This document shows positions 1 through 13,646 of a stretch of 64,000 nucleotides of DNA, piece by piece. This stretch comes from Amphiura filiformis (Eukaryota; Echinodermata; Ophiuroidea; Amphilepidida; Amphiuridae): NCBI RefSeq assembly GCF_039555335.1, contig NC_092631.1, positions 496,001-560,000 on the forward strand. The letters are read 5' to 3'. A program made the translations under genes and the position numbers. The notes under the pieces are model-generated. The model did not search any database and had not been told where the DNA came from. It saw only the letters and a program-made list of their open reading frames with translations. The stretch's first letter is position 1, and each line of letters opens with the position of its first letter.

Positions 1-1213
1 GGGGGCCCTCAGAGCCCGGCCAAAATTTAGAGGCACCAATCTCTGCACCGCAAGGCATGTGCCTTCACGTAGCCAAATTTTGATTTACAATATAGTAAAC
101 GTTCGGCAGTGGCGGAGACAAGCATATTTTGTTCCGATTTTACAAAGACATTTGCGCGCGGAGCGTGTGAAATTTTTTATATTTTAGACAATTTTAGGCC
201 TAAGTGAAGGTGAATTTTGCTATGAAAATAGCTAGTAGGTCCTACGTGCGAAGTGTGCAAAATTTTGCAATTTAATTTTACTATATTTTGGTCTGAAAAC
301 ATGGTGTTTTTGGACTAAAAAGAAACATGCACAGGTCAATTTTTGGGGCCCGGGCCCATCTGGCCCAATGGTAAATCCGGCCTTGGCCCCATGGTTAATC
401 TCCATTGGTGCTGATGAAGGGCGCGGTGCGAGGGGTGATGGGATGCGCGCATATTTTGTCAATCTTGCAAAATCATTAGTTCTTTGTCCACATCACCTTA
501 ATGCGTCTGGTCAACATCATCCTTACATTTTGGCTGAAATTGAGTTATTGACATGACATTATAGTGTGGGTAAATATACACATTTTGGTGGTTGTTTGAC
601 CTTCATACCACTTACCATTCCTTAGATATCGTATATTTCCCGTTTGGGAAATGTTAGGGAATTTCCGGAAATCTGAACTTAAAATGAATATAAAATTTTA
701 GGAAAATAATTTCTTAATGTATAAAAGTAGCCTTGAATGTTCTTTAACTATTAAAACCAAAAGGAACTATTTTGGGGTCACTATGTTTGAAAAAAATCAT
801 TGTAATTAAAGAAAGATGTAGCTTCGGAAATGCTCAAAAACGTCATTTCCCGGATTTAATTAAAAATTCATAATTAAAAAAGTAAATGAGATAATTCAAT
901 TTTTCTTTTTGATTTTGAAAGCATTAGTCAAGTTACATTAAGTTGTGCAAACGAATGGGCTCAAATTTGATTGCAAAGGTGATTTCTAGAAAAGGGGTAA
1001 ATTTATTTTGTTGAAAAGCCCTTACATCCACAAAAGGCGCGATATTAAAGAAATAATAAAATAAATAGGAAGGCTTGAAAATTGTACCAAAACTATTCTT
1101 TTAGTTTCTATTCATCAACACTTTATCCGAACCCAAATAAATTGAATTAAATCGAACAAGTAATACTTGCACAATTAAAAAAAGCTGTTTTTCTCAAAAT
1201 ATGTAGTTTTTAT
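1..1213. other. No gene seen; AT-rich intergenic DNA
   Basis: No reading frame here resembles a known protein and no exon with splice sites and coding similarity was found. The short open frames are explained by base composition. It is probably old repeat-derived DNA, but no ends could be defined. Confidence 0.5.
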
Positions 1214-1396
1214 CCCCTCTCTCTCATGTGATGTGGGACTGAGAGACACATCTCATATATACTATAACCCCTCTTCCACCTCTCCACCTCCCCCGTCCCT
1301 CCCTCTCTCTCACTCCTCTCTCTGTCTCTCCCACACTCTCTCTCTCTCTTTCTCCCCCTTCTCTCCTCCTTTCCTTTCTCTCTTTTCCCTTTTTTA
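1214..1396. repeat. Polypyrimidine (CT-rich) low-complexity tract
   Basis: About 180 bases are almost all C and T on the + strand, with runs of CTCTCT interrupted by a few purines. Its reverse-strand open frame of Arg, Glu and Gly codons is a product of the composition and not a gene. Confidence 0.8.
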
Positions 1397-1726
1397 GGGA
1401 TCGTCAGGGGGGGTGTCACACCCCCCATGGCGACGGCCCTGACTTAGAACTTTTAGTAGAAGGCTATGTTAGCACATCTATGACAATGTCAAAAGTACCA
1501 AAATCTGAATTTTGATGATTTTTACTATCGTCCGGATTAGACCGGCTTCAGATTGAGTTATGTGCCACCTGGAAAGGACATTAATGACACAATGTTTTCT
1601 GAGTTGAGTCCACTGAAAAGTTCAGGTAAACGTGCATCTTAGGGTGGGTTGGGAGAATATAGGGGTGATCATTCAAAATGGCCGCCAAAATAGCGTATTT
1701 TCATTGAAACAGCTTAAAGCAAGTTG

Positions 1727-2201
1727 CCCATATGACAGTTTTTAGTCATTTGACCTCAAATGACCCCTGGGAGAGGGGCCGGTGTCGGATGACTTAACGA
1801 ACAAAAACATCTTCTTGCCAGGACAGAACTACACCCACCCACCGAGTCAAGTTGAGCCCCGTAGGACCTAGTTTCATGCCCATCATTGACAGTTTTTAGT
1901 CATTTGACCTCAAATGACCCCTGGGAGGGGGCCCCGGGGTCGGACGACTTAACGAACATAAACTTCTTCTTGCCAGGACAGAACTACACCCACCCACGAC
2001 GGCCTCACATTAGCAGTCACAGACAAAATCTAAATCTACAGAATATATCCATTACTCATCGATACTCGATAGAGCGCAAAATAAATAACTTAGAAAATTT
2101 TCCTTCAACATATTTCCATAGTTAGCCACGGGGATCTATTCTGTAGAACTGTCTGTAGAAAAGTCTTTATTGGGCGGTCTATCGACCATCACCGAGTAAT
2201 G
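1727..2201 (+). mobile_element. Right-end relic of the 3.2-kb inverted-repeat element
   Basis: The sequence contains the same units as 21.55-22.57 kb: a GACAGTTTTTAGTCATTTGA block, then CCAGGACAGAACTACACCCA, then ATATATCCATTACTC, and ends with CGAGTAATG exactly like the right terminus of the complete element at 19339-22568. Only the right end is present. It shows that the element is repeated in this genome and independently supports the terminus. Confidence 0.7.
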
Positions 2202-2954
2202 GGGCTTCAACTTCCTTCGTTTTTTGCCAAATTTTGCATTTTAAAAATACCAAATGACAATTTGAATGACTTATCCCGGGGGTTCTTCCTGGTTGAAGGT
2301 GTACGGGGATGTGCCACGGTTTTGGGAGCGTACCTTTTCAGCGATTTTGGTATATCGATGGGTTATAGTGGAGACCAATGCGCCCTGGATGCCCTTAAAA
2401 GCGCCCAATTATGGCAAATCTGGGTGCTTTTTGGGTGCCTTTTCTTGAAAATTGGTATACTGATGGGTTGCAAAAACAGCAAAAAGTAGGTAGGGGCCTA
2501 TAGAGAAAGTCAGGGAGAAAGTCAGCATCCGAAAGTCTGCGTGGCAACATTTCGAAGAACCACCCCCCGGACTTATCCTTCACTTTTAAGCAATTTATAT
2601 TTATAAACAATTTCAATTTTTTTACACTTTTGCTGGGATCACTGAATGGGACTTTGAGGGACCGTTCACAAACACTTGTTGGGGGGGGGGGGCTGATGCA
2701 AAAAAAGGGGCCCTTAAAAATTTTGACCCTCCTAAGGGGGGGTGGCTGAAAAAATGACCACTAATTTTCCTGGGAAAATTGAGTTATTATATGCTTTTCT
2801 ATGGGGTTGACCTATAATTTTCATGTCAAAAAGGGGGACCTTGAAATTTGCGATGAAATTTTTTTGCATCTAACTGGCTAAAAAAAAGTGAAATCTTTAT
2901 TCCAGCTCACAGTGATTCCAGCATAACAAATCCCGGAATAGTGGCAGTGCGCCC
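2202..2954. other. No gene seen between two mobile elements
   Basis: Short open frames here have no recognisable motif. Several homopolymer runs are present, including a G run near 2680. Confidence 0.4.
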
Positions 2955-2958
2955 TTAA

Positions 2959-3332
2959 GGGGGTACTACACCCCTCGATAAATTTGTGTCTATTTTTGCA
3001 TTTTTCTCAAAAACTAATAGTACAGTGGTAACAAAAGTTATGTGTATTATAGGAACAAGGAATCCTATTACTACACTGGAATTTCAGTGACCCAAGACAA
3101 GCGGTTTGTTATTTATGATCAGAAATAAGGTACCGCTAGGATGTACCTCGTTTCCCCGGGCTCGTTTCCTATCATATATACTGAACCGCTTGTCTTGAGT
3201 CAGTGAAATTTCAGTGTAGTAAGTGGATTCCTTGCCCCAATAATATACATAACTTTTGTTACCAGTGTGTAATTATTTGTTGAGAAAAATGCAAAAATAG
3301 TCACAAATTTACCACATGGGTGTAGTACCCCC
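2959..3332. mobile_element. Foldback MITE flanked by TTAA
   Basis: Long imperfect inverted repeats start GGGGGTACTACACCC and end with its complement GGGTGTAGTACCCCC. Both ends abut TTAA (2955-2958 and 3333-3336). Each arm is roughly 140 bases and carries the same internal blocks (a Ca. ACAAGCGG motif and a GTAACAAAAGTTATGT motif). A TTAA target is typical of piggyBac- or Kolobok-related elements. No transposase is encoded. Confidence 0.75.
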
Positions 3333-3336
3333 TTAA

Positions 3337-5001
3337 ACCAAGATAGGAAATTCCGCGATTTAGTAGCCCAATTGGGCAACTTTTGAAGGGTTTCAATGCG
3401 ATTCTCATGTATTTTTTTCCATGGCTTTTTAAAAATTCTTTCACATAGAAATAAAGACTTACGCAATTTATTTGTTTTCAATTCAGCTTATTTGAATTTA
3501 GCTTGTTTAGGCTTTATATCTGTAAGCCCGGTCTGTACCTTCGATGACTTGGGCTGAAATGACTTGGCAACACTGTTGACTGACAGGAGATAAACAGAAA
3601 ATGGCAGCCTACACAGAATTACATGTGAAATTGGGACATGATTTATTGATACTAAAATTGTGTGTGAATTTGTGCGCTTATCTTCAAGAAATTTATGAAA
3701 GTCGCAGAGTTCAACCATCATTTTTCCAGTCACCGTCCAGTGACTGAAATGCATGAATGCTGCAGTGTAAATTTCCGAAGTTTAAGCTTACTGACCCGGC
3801 TTACTGAATGAGCAGATTCATGAGTGAGTGAAAGCTGAGTCGTCATCGAGAATGTTGTATGTTACAGCACTGCCACCAGAGGCTTTAAATCCCGGCTTTA
3901 AATATGAGCATGTCATTGTATTAAAGTGTGGGAATATAAATGAATAAATGTAGATATTTATATAGCGCTTTAATGCCGTAAACAGCCTCAAAGCGCTTTA
4001 GTACATTTATTCTAGGATTTATGCACTTTTAGTTTCCCACACGTTTGAACGGGAATTGGATTGCGTACTTTTTCGATGTCTAGTGAGCAAATTTCTTCAA
4101 TATTTTGAGAAAATTATGTCAAATTTTCTATTCTATATTGTTTGGTAATAATGTCTTTTGCCAATAGTATGTTTAAAGTTGTAATTTTGTGTTTTTGATC
4201 GCAAAGATCGGATATTTTCATTCCCGATTCGAATTCTGAACCCTTCGTAAGGGTGCCGATTTCGCAGAACTTTGACGATAATTTTGCCTTTTTGGACACT
4301 AAAATGCATTCGATCCTTAATTTTGTTTCAACCGAGTCTTAAATTAGCAAGCACAATAAGATTGGTACCTCTTTTATATACATTGATGAAATTTTAAAGA
4401 TTTTTTTCAAGTTTCTAACTTGGCGTAAATCGTTAAGTGTGTATTTCCCATTGACATCCAAAATGGCGTAAGCCAGTCCTTAATATACATAGGTACGGCG
4501 TATATAGGACTGGCAAGTGAGTCTAATTTATTCCGCTGTCGAAGTGGAAGCAGTGGCACTTCCCTGGCCTGGTGGAAGTTTAACCACATGATATAGAGAG
4601 GAGGACATGAGCAAGAATTTGTTGGCAAAGCAAAAAGGGCGGGTCACACAATTTTAGCCGGCCAGGTCGAAAGGCCAAAATGGGGGTGGGGGTGCATAGG
4701 TCACTCAAAAGGGAGGAAGCAATTTTTGGCACACATTTATAAAACGCTCTTAAAAAGGCTGGCCAAAAATGTATGAAAATGTTAATGCACAATTTCCTTT
4801 ACGTTTCACTAGCATTTTATATCTAGCAGGTGCGGATCCAGGCATGGACACATCATGCCCAAGCCCCCCCTTCTGGGGGGTCCTAATTTTAAATTTTTCT
4901 ACAATTTTGTTGGAAATAAATAAATATACCCCTTTGTATAAGCCCATTCGCAATTCCAGAATTCGGCAGACTCACAATGCATTATGGGGAAAAAAATTAG
5001 C
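3337..5001. other. No gene seen
   Basis: Around 3950-4015 there is a short stretch resembling the ATAGCGCTTT-type 3-prime tail of LINEs and SINEs. Nothing else can be assigned. Confidence 0.4.
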
Positions 5002-5236
5002 GATAAACACGACAAGGCTACTCTGTAAATTTGGTGAACTGTGCGGTTTGCATAAAAACATCTTGTACTGGAATTTTGCCGATTATTTTGTCTTTATTTC
5101 TTCATGATACATTGTATTTGATTAGATATATTGAAATATAGGCAAAATAATCGGCAAAATTCCAGTACAAGATGTTTTTATGCAAACTGCACAGTTCACC
5201 GCATTGGAAATGTTCAGTAGCCTCCTCGTGTTTATC
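5002..5236. mobile_element. Foldback element, arms about 100 bp
   Basis: The left arm from GATAAACACG at 5002 is mirrored by CGTGTTTATC ending at 5236. The inner 70 bases of the arms (CATAAAAACATCTTGTACTG and its complement) are nearly perfect, separated by about 40 bases. The matching translations from both strands come from this palindrome and do not indicate a gene. Confidence 0.75.
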
Positions 5237-5283
5237 TCTAAACTTTTGTTTCTGTACATGGGGCAGGCAGTTGTAATTGTGGA

Positions 5284-5500
5284 GCACGTGTGGCCAAGTG
5301 GATAAGGCGCCCGACTCATAATACATAGGTTGCGAGTTCGAGCCCCGCTCGTGGCAACGTGTTGTGTCCTTGGGCAAGGCACTTTATCCTCATTGCCTGC
5401 TGGGGGTGGATGGGGGTTGGATTGGATGTTTGTATCGTTGTTTGTTTCAATGTTGCAATATTGGCGCTGATTAAGCTGCTGCCTGCAAATTCCATTGTGT
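5284..5500 (+). mobile_element. tRNA-derived SINE
   Basis: The head looks like a tRNA, with an A-box-like TGGCCAAGTGGATAAGGCG and a B-box-like GCGAGTTCGAGCCCC. It is followed by the body motif CCTTGGGCAAGGCACTTTATCC, which recurs in SINEs of many animals. The acceptor stem does not close, so it is not a functional tRNA gene. Confidence 0.75.
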
Positions 5501-6366
5501 CTGTTTAGGTGTGTTTAATGTACAATTCTAGCAATTTGACCTGCAGGTCACCATTTGAGTTTGAAATAAAAAAACCTTCCTTTTTTTGTCCTAATTGTGA
5601 AAGGGCTTATTCATTGTATTGCATTTCATTTGTACAGTCATGTTTTATGGAAGACATAGATTACATCCACAATTTAATCATGATCAACAACCTCCCATGC
5701 CAATGGCGGATCCAGACAGGGGCATACCCAGCCCATGCCCCCTTTCATGTTAAAAAAACTTCAGTGAAAAATGAAATTTTGAAAAAAAAAAGCAACAGGC
5801 ACTGAATTTTCACATTGGCTTCTATTCACCCATTTCGGCCTTTATTTTTAATTTCTTCCAAACACTGAGGGGGTGCATCCTGTATTAGAACACCCTCCCT
5901 CCCATGTATGGATAAAGAAGTGCCAGGGGGGAGGGTACAGCCGGCCTGGAAATTGTACGTAATTGAGTGGGCCAAAGCCTACTTTTCTGTGATAATTTTC
6001 TGCATTATTTGAGCTTGAAGGCGGGTCCTTGGCCCAAAAGTCTTACTGCGGGCCTGCTGATACGCAGGGCCCGTCGCATCTTGTCACCAAAGCCAAGTAA
6101 TAAGACAGACTCAATGCTGACTTCAACATCAAATTTGCAAATTTCGGTTCTCATAAACGTGTAAAGGGGATAACTGTGCCGGGGGGGGGGGGGGCAAGGA
6201 TTTGTTTCCAGGCCGAGAGGGGTTGGGAGAGGGACAAGCAATTTTTGGCATGCTGTTTTTTTTATATTTATAAATAATATCAATTTATTTATATTTATAT
6301 TTTCTTTCAGAGAGGAACTAACAAGCATATTTGATCAAAAGCAACTCCTGCAGACCATAGTCAATT

Positions 6367-6391
6367 ATGTCTGAAATTCACCCATGCACAG
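6367..6391 (+). pseudogene. DHX15 pseudogene exon 1 (first recognisable codons)
   Basis: An ATG at 6367 begins MSEIHPCT and is followed by a GTAAGT donor at 6392. Joined in phase 1 to exon 2 it gives a CTG motif before MAYSPRY, matching the Asn-Pro-x-Thr-Gly segment that precedes the helicase core in DHX15. A CTTTCAG acceptor lies at about 6310, so an upstream leader exon is likely. The start is chosen because the upstream in-frame codons do not extend the similarity. Confidence 0.6.
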
Positions 6392-6963
6392 GTAAGTGTT
6401 GAGTGTTTACTGTTTACATTTACCACTGTAGGATCATTTGACAAACAAAGTTTGTGATAAAAAAAAGGAGGAAACATTTTCATTTCATATCGAATCACAA
6501 AACTAAAAGTAAAACATTTTACATAATTCACAATCTGCTCAAAAAGTCTCCTTCCCATTTTCATATTTGTTTTTGGATCATTAAAATATACCAGTTTCCC
6601 TTTAGCAGCATGCTCTGTGGAAAAGTCAAAGCAGGGCAATTTTGCTTTACACCCCCCCTCCCTCTGACTACGGGCCTGATACTGGGATGTCTTGGAATAG
6701 ATTGCGGCATGTACCTGTACTTATCGTTTTGGTGCAGCTTGTGTCAATCCTCAAAGTAAATTCAATGGCCAAATAGGAAAAATTCTGAAAAAAAGTTTTG
6801 ACAGGTATTCACATGACAAGAGTGAATCCCATTTATTTTTGCTGATGAAGACAATTATTTTCTTGTTGACATTGCCATAGACATTTGTTGTTTTCATGCT
6901 TTAAAAAAATTATAATTGTATGTAATAATAACAATCTAATTAATTTATCGATCTCTTTCACAG

Positions 6964-7112
6964 GCATGGCCTATTCACCAAGGTATCACCAGCTTCTAGC
7001 AAAGTGCAGCACCTTACCTGTGTGGGAGTACAAAGACAAATTTCTGAAGACGCTTGATAAGTCTAAAGTTGTGATACTGGTGGGAGAAACTGGTTCAGGA
7101 AAAACAACCCAA
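6964..7112 (+). pseudogene. DHX15 pseudogene exon 2 (Walker A / motif I)
   Basis: The exon lies between a TTTCACAG acceptor and a GTAAGT donor. It encodes the conserved LPVWEYKDKF segment and the ATP-binding motif I, GETGSGKTTQ, both intact. It ends in phase 0 after the Thr-Gln codons, the usual position before VPQWC. Confidence 0.9.
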
Positions 7113-7553
7113 GTAAGTATAATGTGTACTGCACATGTTTTCATGAAACTTGGTGAATATAAACAGTAATGAAAGTCAAAATTTTCAAAGTCATCTGATG
7201 TCAAATAAATAAAGATTGATGTATTTTCATGAAACCTTTGGGTACAATGTGATAGTCAGGGGACTTTGTATTTTTATACAGTCGATGTATGTGCTGTGCA
7301 GGTTTCGAAAAGTAAGATTGTGGGAAGTAAATTTTCACAAAATATTGTCTTTGGAGCTGAAACTTGAAACCTGTAATGCTTAAAAGTTTCAGGATTGAGA
7401 GCATCAGAACTGGAGCTAGCTGAAAACAGGTCTTTCAGGAGTAGGAGAGGAGCCTGAAAAGGGGGTTCATCACTGGGACACATACCCAAACTGCCTGTCA
7501 ATGGCCCCAGCTTTCTACACATGTAACTTTTTCTCTATTCATCTTTCTTTTAG

Positions 7554-7747
<194 letters not shown>

Positions 7748-8394
7748 TAAGTGAGTTTATATTCTATATTGAAATGGTAGAGACCAGGGCTTTGCACTTG
7801 TCTGTTGGCAGTTGAGAGTCATTAAACATATAGGGCAAGTTGTAACATGACTAGATGCCATGTACATAATTTAAGTCAATTTCACTTCTAGCACACCCAC
7901 TCGATTGATAATACAATTAAACAGACAAAACATTATCCGGGCAAATTGAACAGCAATTTCATCAATCTGTATCAAAGTTGGGCACAATTCTGGTTTACCC
8001 TGCGCATCCAGTTTTTTAGGGTTAGGGTTGGGGTTGTACTTGGCATACCAGAATAGCGCATGGTATACCAGAATTATTCCAAAAGTTGATCCTAAATTTA
8101 AATTTCAGCTCTGTCCATATTTACATCAAGAGGATGGAGAAATTCAAATCTTCTTGGAGTTTAAGTGATGTGTGACCCTTGTGTTCATTCACAAAACATA
8201 TGTACCTTTTTTTTCCAAGTTTGTAAAATGAAACAAAAAAATGCATATTTCTTACTCCCTTTCATTTTACATTTGCTCTTTTTAAATAAGCAAATTTTGT
8301 GCTCCTTCATTCTTCAAATGTGTACACATGGTTCATTGTTTGGTAACTTGTGGAATGATATCTTATGAAATCAAACATACAAATGAAATCTTCA

Positions 8395-9412
8395 TTTCAA
8401 AATTTCATTTAATAATACATTTATTTATATTGCATACTTACAAAACAAAGGAGTGATGTTTTACCACATTATCTATACAAATTACATACATGTAAAGTAT
8501 GCAGTGTGCAAATAGCCTTTCAAATGGCATTATTACTATAGCGCTCTACAAATAACGCAGCGCTTTTGCTCCAAAACAAAATACACAAGAAAAACAAAAT
8601 AAAAACAACAACAATAAATTACACATTTAGGAAAAAGGTACGTCTTCAGAATGCTTTTAAAAGCAGCCACAGATTCCGCTTCTCTGACATAAACAGGGAG
8701 CTTGTTCCAGTGCTGGGGCCCGAAAACGGTGAAACAGCAATCCTCGGCTCTTTATTGGAGCGAACTGTATAGAGCCTTGTTTTGTCAGATGATGAGCGGA
8801 GCCTGTGACTGCTTCTAGATGAATCTGGATGATTATAAAGCGTGACAAGATCTTGTAAATATGCGGAGCTGTACCTGATATGCAGTTGTATATGTGCAAC
8901 ATGATTTTGAAGTTAATTCTTTCTTTCACCGGGAGCCAATGGAGTGTATTCAACAAATCGGCAGAGCACCTGTCTCGTCCACATGCAAAGATCAGCCTGG
9001 CTACCTTATTTAGGAGACGCTGCAGCCGTTTTAGGTCCATTTCACAGGCACCATACATGAGGGAGTTGACATAATCTATGTGAGACAAGACAAGTGCTCT
9101 GACGGCATGATGACACACATCCTGACTGAGAAAACGTTGTACGCGCCATAAGTTACGGATGTGAAAGTTGAGAGTTTTACAAAGATTGCTAATATGGGAA
9201 GACATATTAAAAGTTCCATCAAAAACAACACCTAAGTTCTTAAAATTGGCAGATGGTTTGATTGAGTGGTTGCCCAAGCTCAGCTCAATGACGGGAAGCC
9301 TATTGAGAGCACTATTGGTGGCAATGATGAAAAATTCCATTTTGTCATGATGGCATGCTTTGATTTTTGAGTTTCTCCATTTTTCTAAACTGCAGTCCAG
9401 CACATTTTTGCA
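8395..9412 (-). mobile_element. 5-prime-truncated CR1/L2-like LINE fragment
   Basis: The reverse strand carries an open frame of about 248 codons matching the C-terminal part of non-LTR reverse transcriptases, after the catalytic domain: NLGVVFDGTF, ALVLSHIDYV and LHWLPVKERI are the conserved blocks. The element lies in intron 3 of the helicase pseudogene. The RT catalytic domain and the 5-prime end are missing. Confidence 0.85.
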
Positions 9413-9719
9413 AAATCACCCCCAGTTGGTCACCTCATAGTATAGGCCCTCTGTGGATTTCAGTCCCCAAAACAGCTGGATGATGTTTCCTGAATGGGAT
9501 AGCATTGTCAAAATCTGCTAAGTAAATAGGAATTAGGGCCAAACATTTTGCTTTTTTTCCCCATGTAAAGTTACACATTTAATTGTCTAAACACAGAGCT
9601 TTGCCTGAAAAGTAAGTAACTGAGTCATATTTTATAGCAGTTTGCATAATGTTTTCAGAATCTTCCTTGTACAGAGTTGAAAAGTCCAATATAATTAACA
9701 CTTGGACTGTGTTGGAATT

Positions 9720-9912
9720 TGTTGACCAGAACTCATTTTTGACTTAAACTCATACCAGAAGTCATATTTTTGACCAAAAGTCACATTTGTGACCAAAAAT
9801 CACATTTGTGTCCAAAAATCCCATTTTTGACCAAAATCACATTTGTGACCAAAAATCACATTTTTGACCAAAATCACATTATGACCAAAACTAACATTTT
9901 TGACCAAGAAAA
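9720..9912 (+). repeat. Short minisatellite, GACCAAAA-TCACATTT units
   Basis: About ten imperfect copies of a 16-18 base unit of the form TTTTTGACCAAAAATCACA lie in tandem in intron 3 of the helicase pseudogene. Confidence 0.8.
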
Positions 9913-10157
9913 GATTCTGAAAACATAATAATGATAAAATTTGATGGTTTTTTTTCACCCACTAGATGAGTTTTAAAATATTGGGTTCAAACCATCCAAT
10001 TTTATATCTTAAGTGTGATATGAAGCACAATACAGAAAAATATCAAACATAAATTATAAATAGTAAAGTTCTCTGAATACTGTGATGCTGTAAACACTAG
10101 AAATGCATATTGCAAACTTTTGTAGTTAGCTCATCTATTTACAATGCTTTGTCTTAA

Positions 10158-10415
<258 letters not shown>

Positions 10416-10435
10416 TAACCTGTGGAGTATCAAGT

Positions 10436-10800
10436 TAAGTTAGCTCAATTGATAAGGCGTTCGACTATCGTGCCAGAGGTTGCGGGTTCGAACCCTGGCG
10501 ATGCCTAGTACGCTCTCGTAGAATAATTGAGTTAGCTTGAAATTCCCCTGGACAAGGAACTTACTGCTAATTGTCTCGTTGTAACCTGTACGAAACTTGG
10601 GGAGCTGATCCTGGTTGCGAAAGTTATTTGAGGAATGTCTAGGGTGTGTGCTCTTGAAGCAGCAAAGTCCCTGAATTGTTGTTAAATGGTTTATGGAATG
10701 ATGTGGGCCGTAGTGGTCAGCGACAACCTTTAAAGTGTGCTGAGGCTTGTGGATCAACGTCTAGGCGTTATGCCTGTGCGTAGCGCAGTATAAATCACTG
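10436..10800 (+). mobile_element. tRNA-derived SINE
   Basis: The head TTAGCTCAATTGATAAGGCG is an A-box-like start and GCGGGTTCGAACCC a perfect B box, followed by about 280 bases of body. It lies in intron 4 of the helicase pseudogene. The tRNA fold is incomplete, so this is a SINE and not a tRNA gene. Confidence 0.65.
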
Positions 10801-11360
10801 CGTTTTATCTTAATAACTCCCTAAACCAGAAAAATACAGCACTAATTGTTTTGAATTAAAAGAATATGTACTTTAAGGTTATTAATTATTTTAAACTGTT
10901 GTAATTTGGTAGTTCACAGCATCTTACGAATGGTAGTGAGCTTTGGCAAAAACTGCATTGCTCAATTCATAGCGAGCGTGTAGAAGAATTAAAATATCAC
11001 AGATCTACTTTGATAGGTGCTGTGGTTCTTGAGTTACGTTGTAAAGAGGGCTGAAACAACAACACTTTTGTAAAACGTACATAACTCATTACCAACAATA
11101 AATTAAGCAAGTTTGCAAAGTATACGATTTGTAGAATGAACTTTTGCAAAACATCAAGGTGTTAATTTTCAATAATATATTGATCTAGATAATGGAAATC
11201 GATTTTTAGGTTGCTTCGACCAACAATACCTCATCTACCCTTAAGCAACCTTGGAGTATAGGAGCCCAACCATGACTAAAGAACCCCTGGAGAAAATGAA
11301 CTTAAAGAGTATACTTTGTTTATCGATCTAACAAACTATGAATGTGTTTTCTTTTCCTGA

Positions 11361-11798
<438 letters not shown>

Positions 11799-12328
11799 TG
11801 AACAAATTATAATACAAATACACTTGAATATATATTTAAAAAAAAACCATGAAGTTCTATTGTTTTAAAGTAATGAAGTCACCATTAATTTGCTGTCGAA
11901 GTGATGATGTAACAGGATTAACTACCATGGCAATAGATGAATACAATTTTTGAATTAGATCGCCCTGCACTACAACGTTTACCTGTGCTTTGAACCATAG
12001 ATGTCAAAGAAATGCTGATCACTTGCACCTGTAAGATTACTATCTTTGAAAAGAGCGGTATTGTATTCAATCTATGATTGCAGACACACACAGGTGATGA
12101 GTGCAACCTGCTTGTAGTGCAGGGCAATCTATTCAAAAATTGTATTCATCTATCGCTGTGGTAGTTAATCTGATTATTACATCACTTTGACGGCGAATTA
12201 TAGTTTACAGGGAGCATGATCATGGGCCAATGAGACACTGGGTCATGTCTAACTTTGTAAGCATTTCTGGGAACCAAAGCTAGAAATATGGGTTCATTTT
12301 CAGGCCAAAGCTATAAGACAAACTTCCC

Positions 12329-13137
12329 TCATTCTAAGCTGAATATTTTGCTACCAGGGGAGAAGAATGCAGATACTGCAAGTACTCCATCTGATGCGAC
12401 CGACAGCCCTCCATTACAGACCTCCTCCACATCATCAATGACACATCCAGTGCTGTTATACATTGGTGTGCCATTTGGATCCCTTATGTATTTACACACA
12501 TGCCCCTTCCCATTCCCCTTATGATAACATGCAGCATATAATTGATGTGCATCGTTCCTATAGGATACAGCGCAGAAGTCACAACCATCTGCTGGTTTTA
12601 TCCTGCACAGATCCTGACCCATATCTCCCATTGATTTGATTACCATCTCATGATATCCCATTACCAGCAAGTAATCTGTACTGATAGTGAGATCCCATGG
12701 ATTGAAACTAAGGTCTACAATCTTTTGCTGCGTAAACCCTGGCAAACTACACACTACCAATGCATCTGTAAGATGCAGACCTATCACAGCTGTATTGGCA
12801 TTAGCTGCAATACACAATGGCTTCACATTCCCATCATGAATCTGATATTTCTTTACATAGTTTGTTGCTTCATGGTTTGGGAACTGATACACGTAGGGGC
12901 TTCGGTAGCCCAACACTAATACACTGTCAGGCATAGACTCACTCACAGCTACCCCACATGGCCACACGTCCCCTGTCCACTCATCAGATTTTAGGGTGTA
13001 CAGAAGATGGGATTCTTCTCTGCTCACACGATGGACATTGACGCTCAGGAGTGTACACGTAGCCAGATGGTCGCTAGCCAGAAAACGTAATTCTCCGCCA
13101 GAATGATTAACCTCGTGTTTGAACTTCCACTCCAGCC
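12329..13137 (-). CDS. Kinase-propeller gene 1, exon 2: six-bladed propeller-like domain
   Basis: This is the C-terminal exon of gene 1. Its acceptor (TTTCAG, intron side at 13138-13140) and a phase-1 junction join it in frame to the kinase exon, giving 544 aa in total. About 45-50-residue repeats with hydrophobic strands can be aligned into six blades, recurring as PCGVAVSES, PLCIAANAN, PWDLTIST, CAVSYRNDA and GGLSVASDG, which resembles NHL- or TolB-type propellers. The exact family is unknown. It is paralogous along its full length to 44314-45173. A propeller would be expected to bind a protein partner or ligand; this is inference. Confidence 0.8.
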
Positions 13138-13646
13138 CTGAAATGTTAAATGATGATAAATAACTGATGCACTCTTTTAGCACTATTATTGTGAATAAAT
13201 GAATGGATCAAGTGAGTGGGTGAGTGAGCCAGGAGGGAGGGATATAGGGAGGGACTACAAGGGAATGAACGAACAGACTTGGTAAAAAATCAGTAGAGGA
13301 ATATTATATTTGTTAAGTTATCACAAGTAGTCATCAAGCCAAATACAAAACAGAGCAAATAAGTTGAAAGATGGGGTCAGTATGGCATGACGACATTGTC
13401 ACCCAGTTTTACTGGTGAAGACTCATTGCTCATTGATATAGAATCGTTAGAATGGTATGCAGGTACATGTAGTTGGTGCTGTACCCTAGTGGCGCTTTCC
13501 CTAACATGTGACCCTTTTATGTGTAACATGTGTACACTTTTATGTGGATTTATGCCAGCATAGGTTAGGACTTTATTGATGCACGCAGTAACAAAAACCA
13601 AATACTTTTTTGCCATTTATAAACCAAAGTATAAACAAAACGACAT

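Noticed and set aside
1210-1428. Arg/Glu/Gly-rich reverse frame
   Set aside because: It comes from the CT-rich tract. No homology or splice support.
5102-5382. Two similar reverse frames
   Set aside because: They arise from the palindrome at 5002-5236 and the SINE, not from genes.
10436-10510. Candidate tRNA gene
   Set aside because: A and B boxes are present but the cloverleaf does not close, and SINE body sequence follows.
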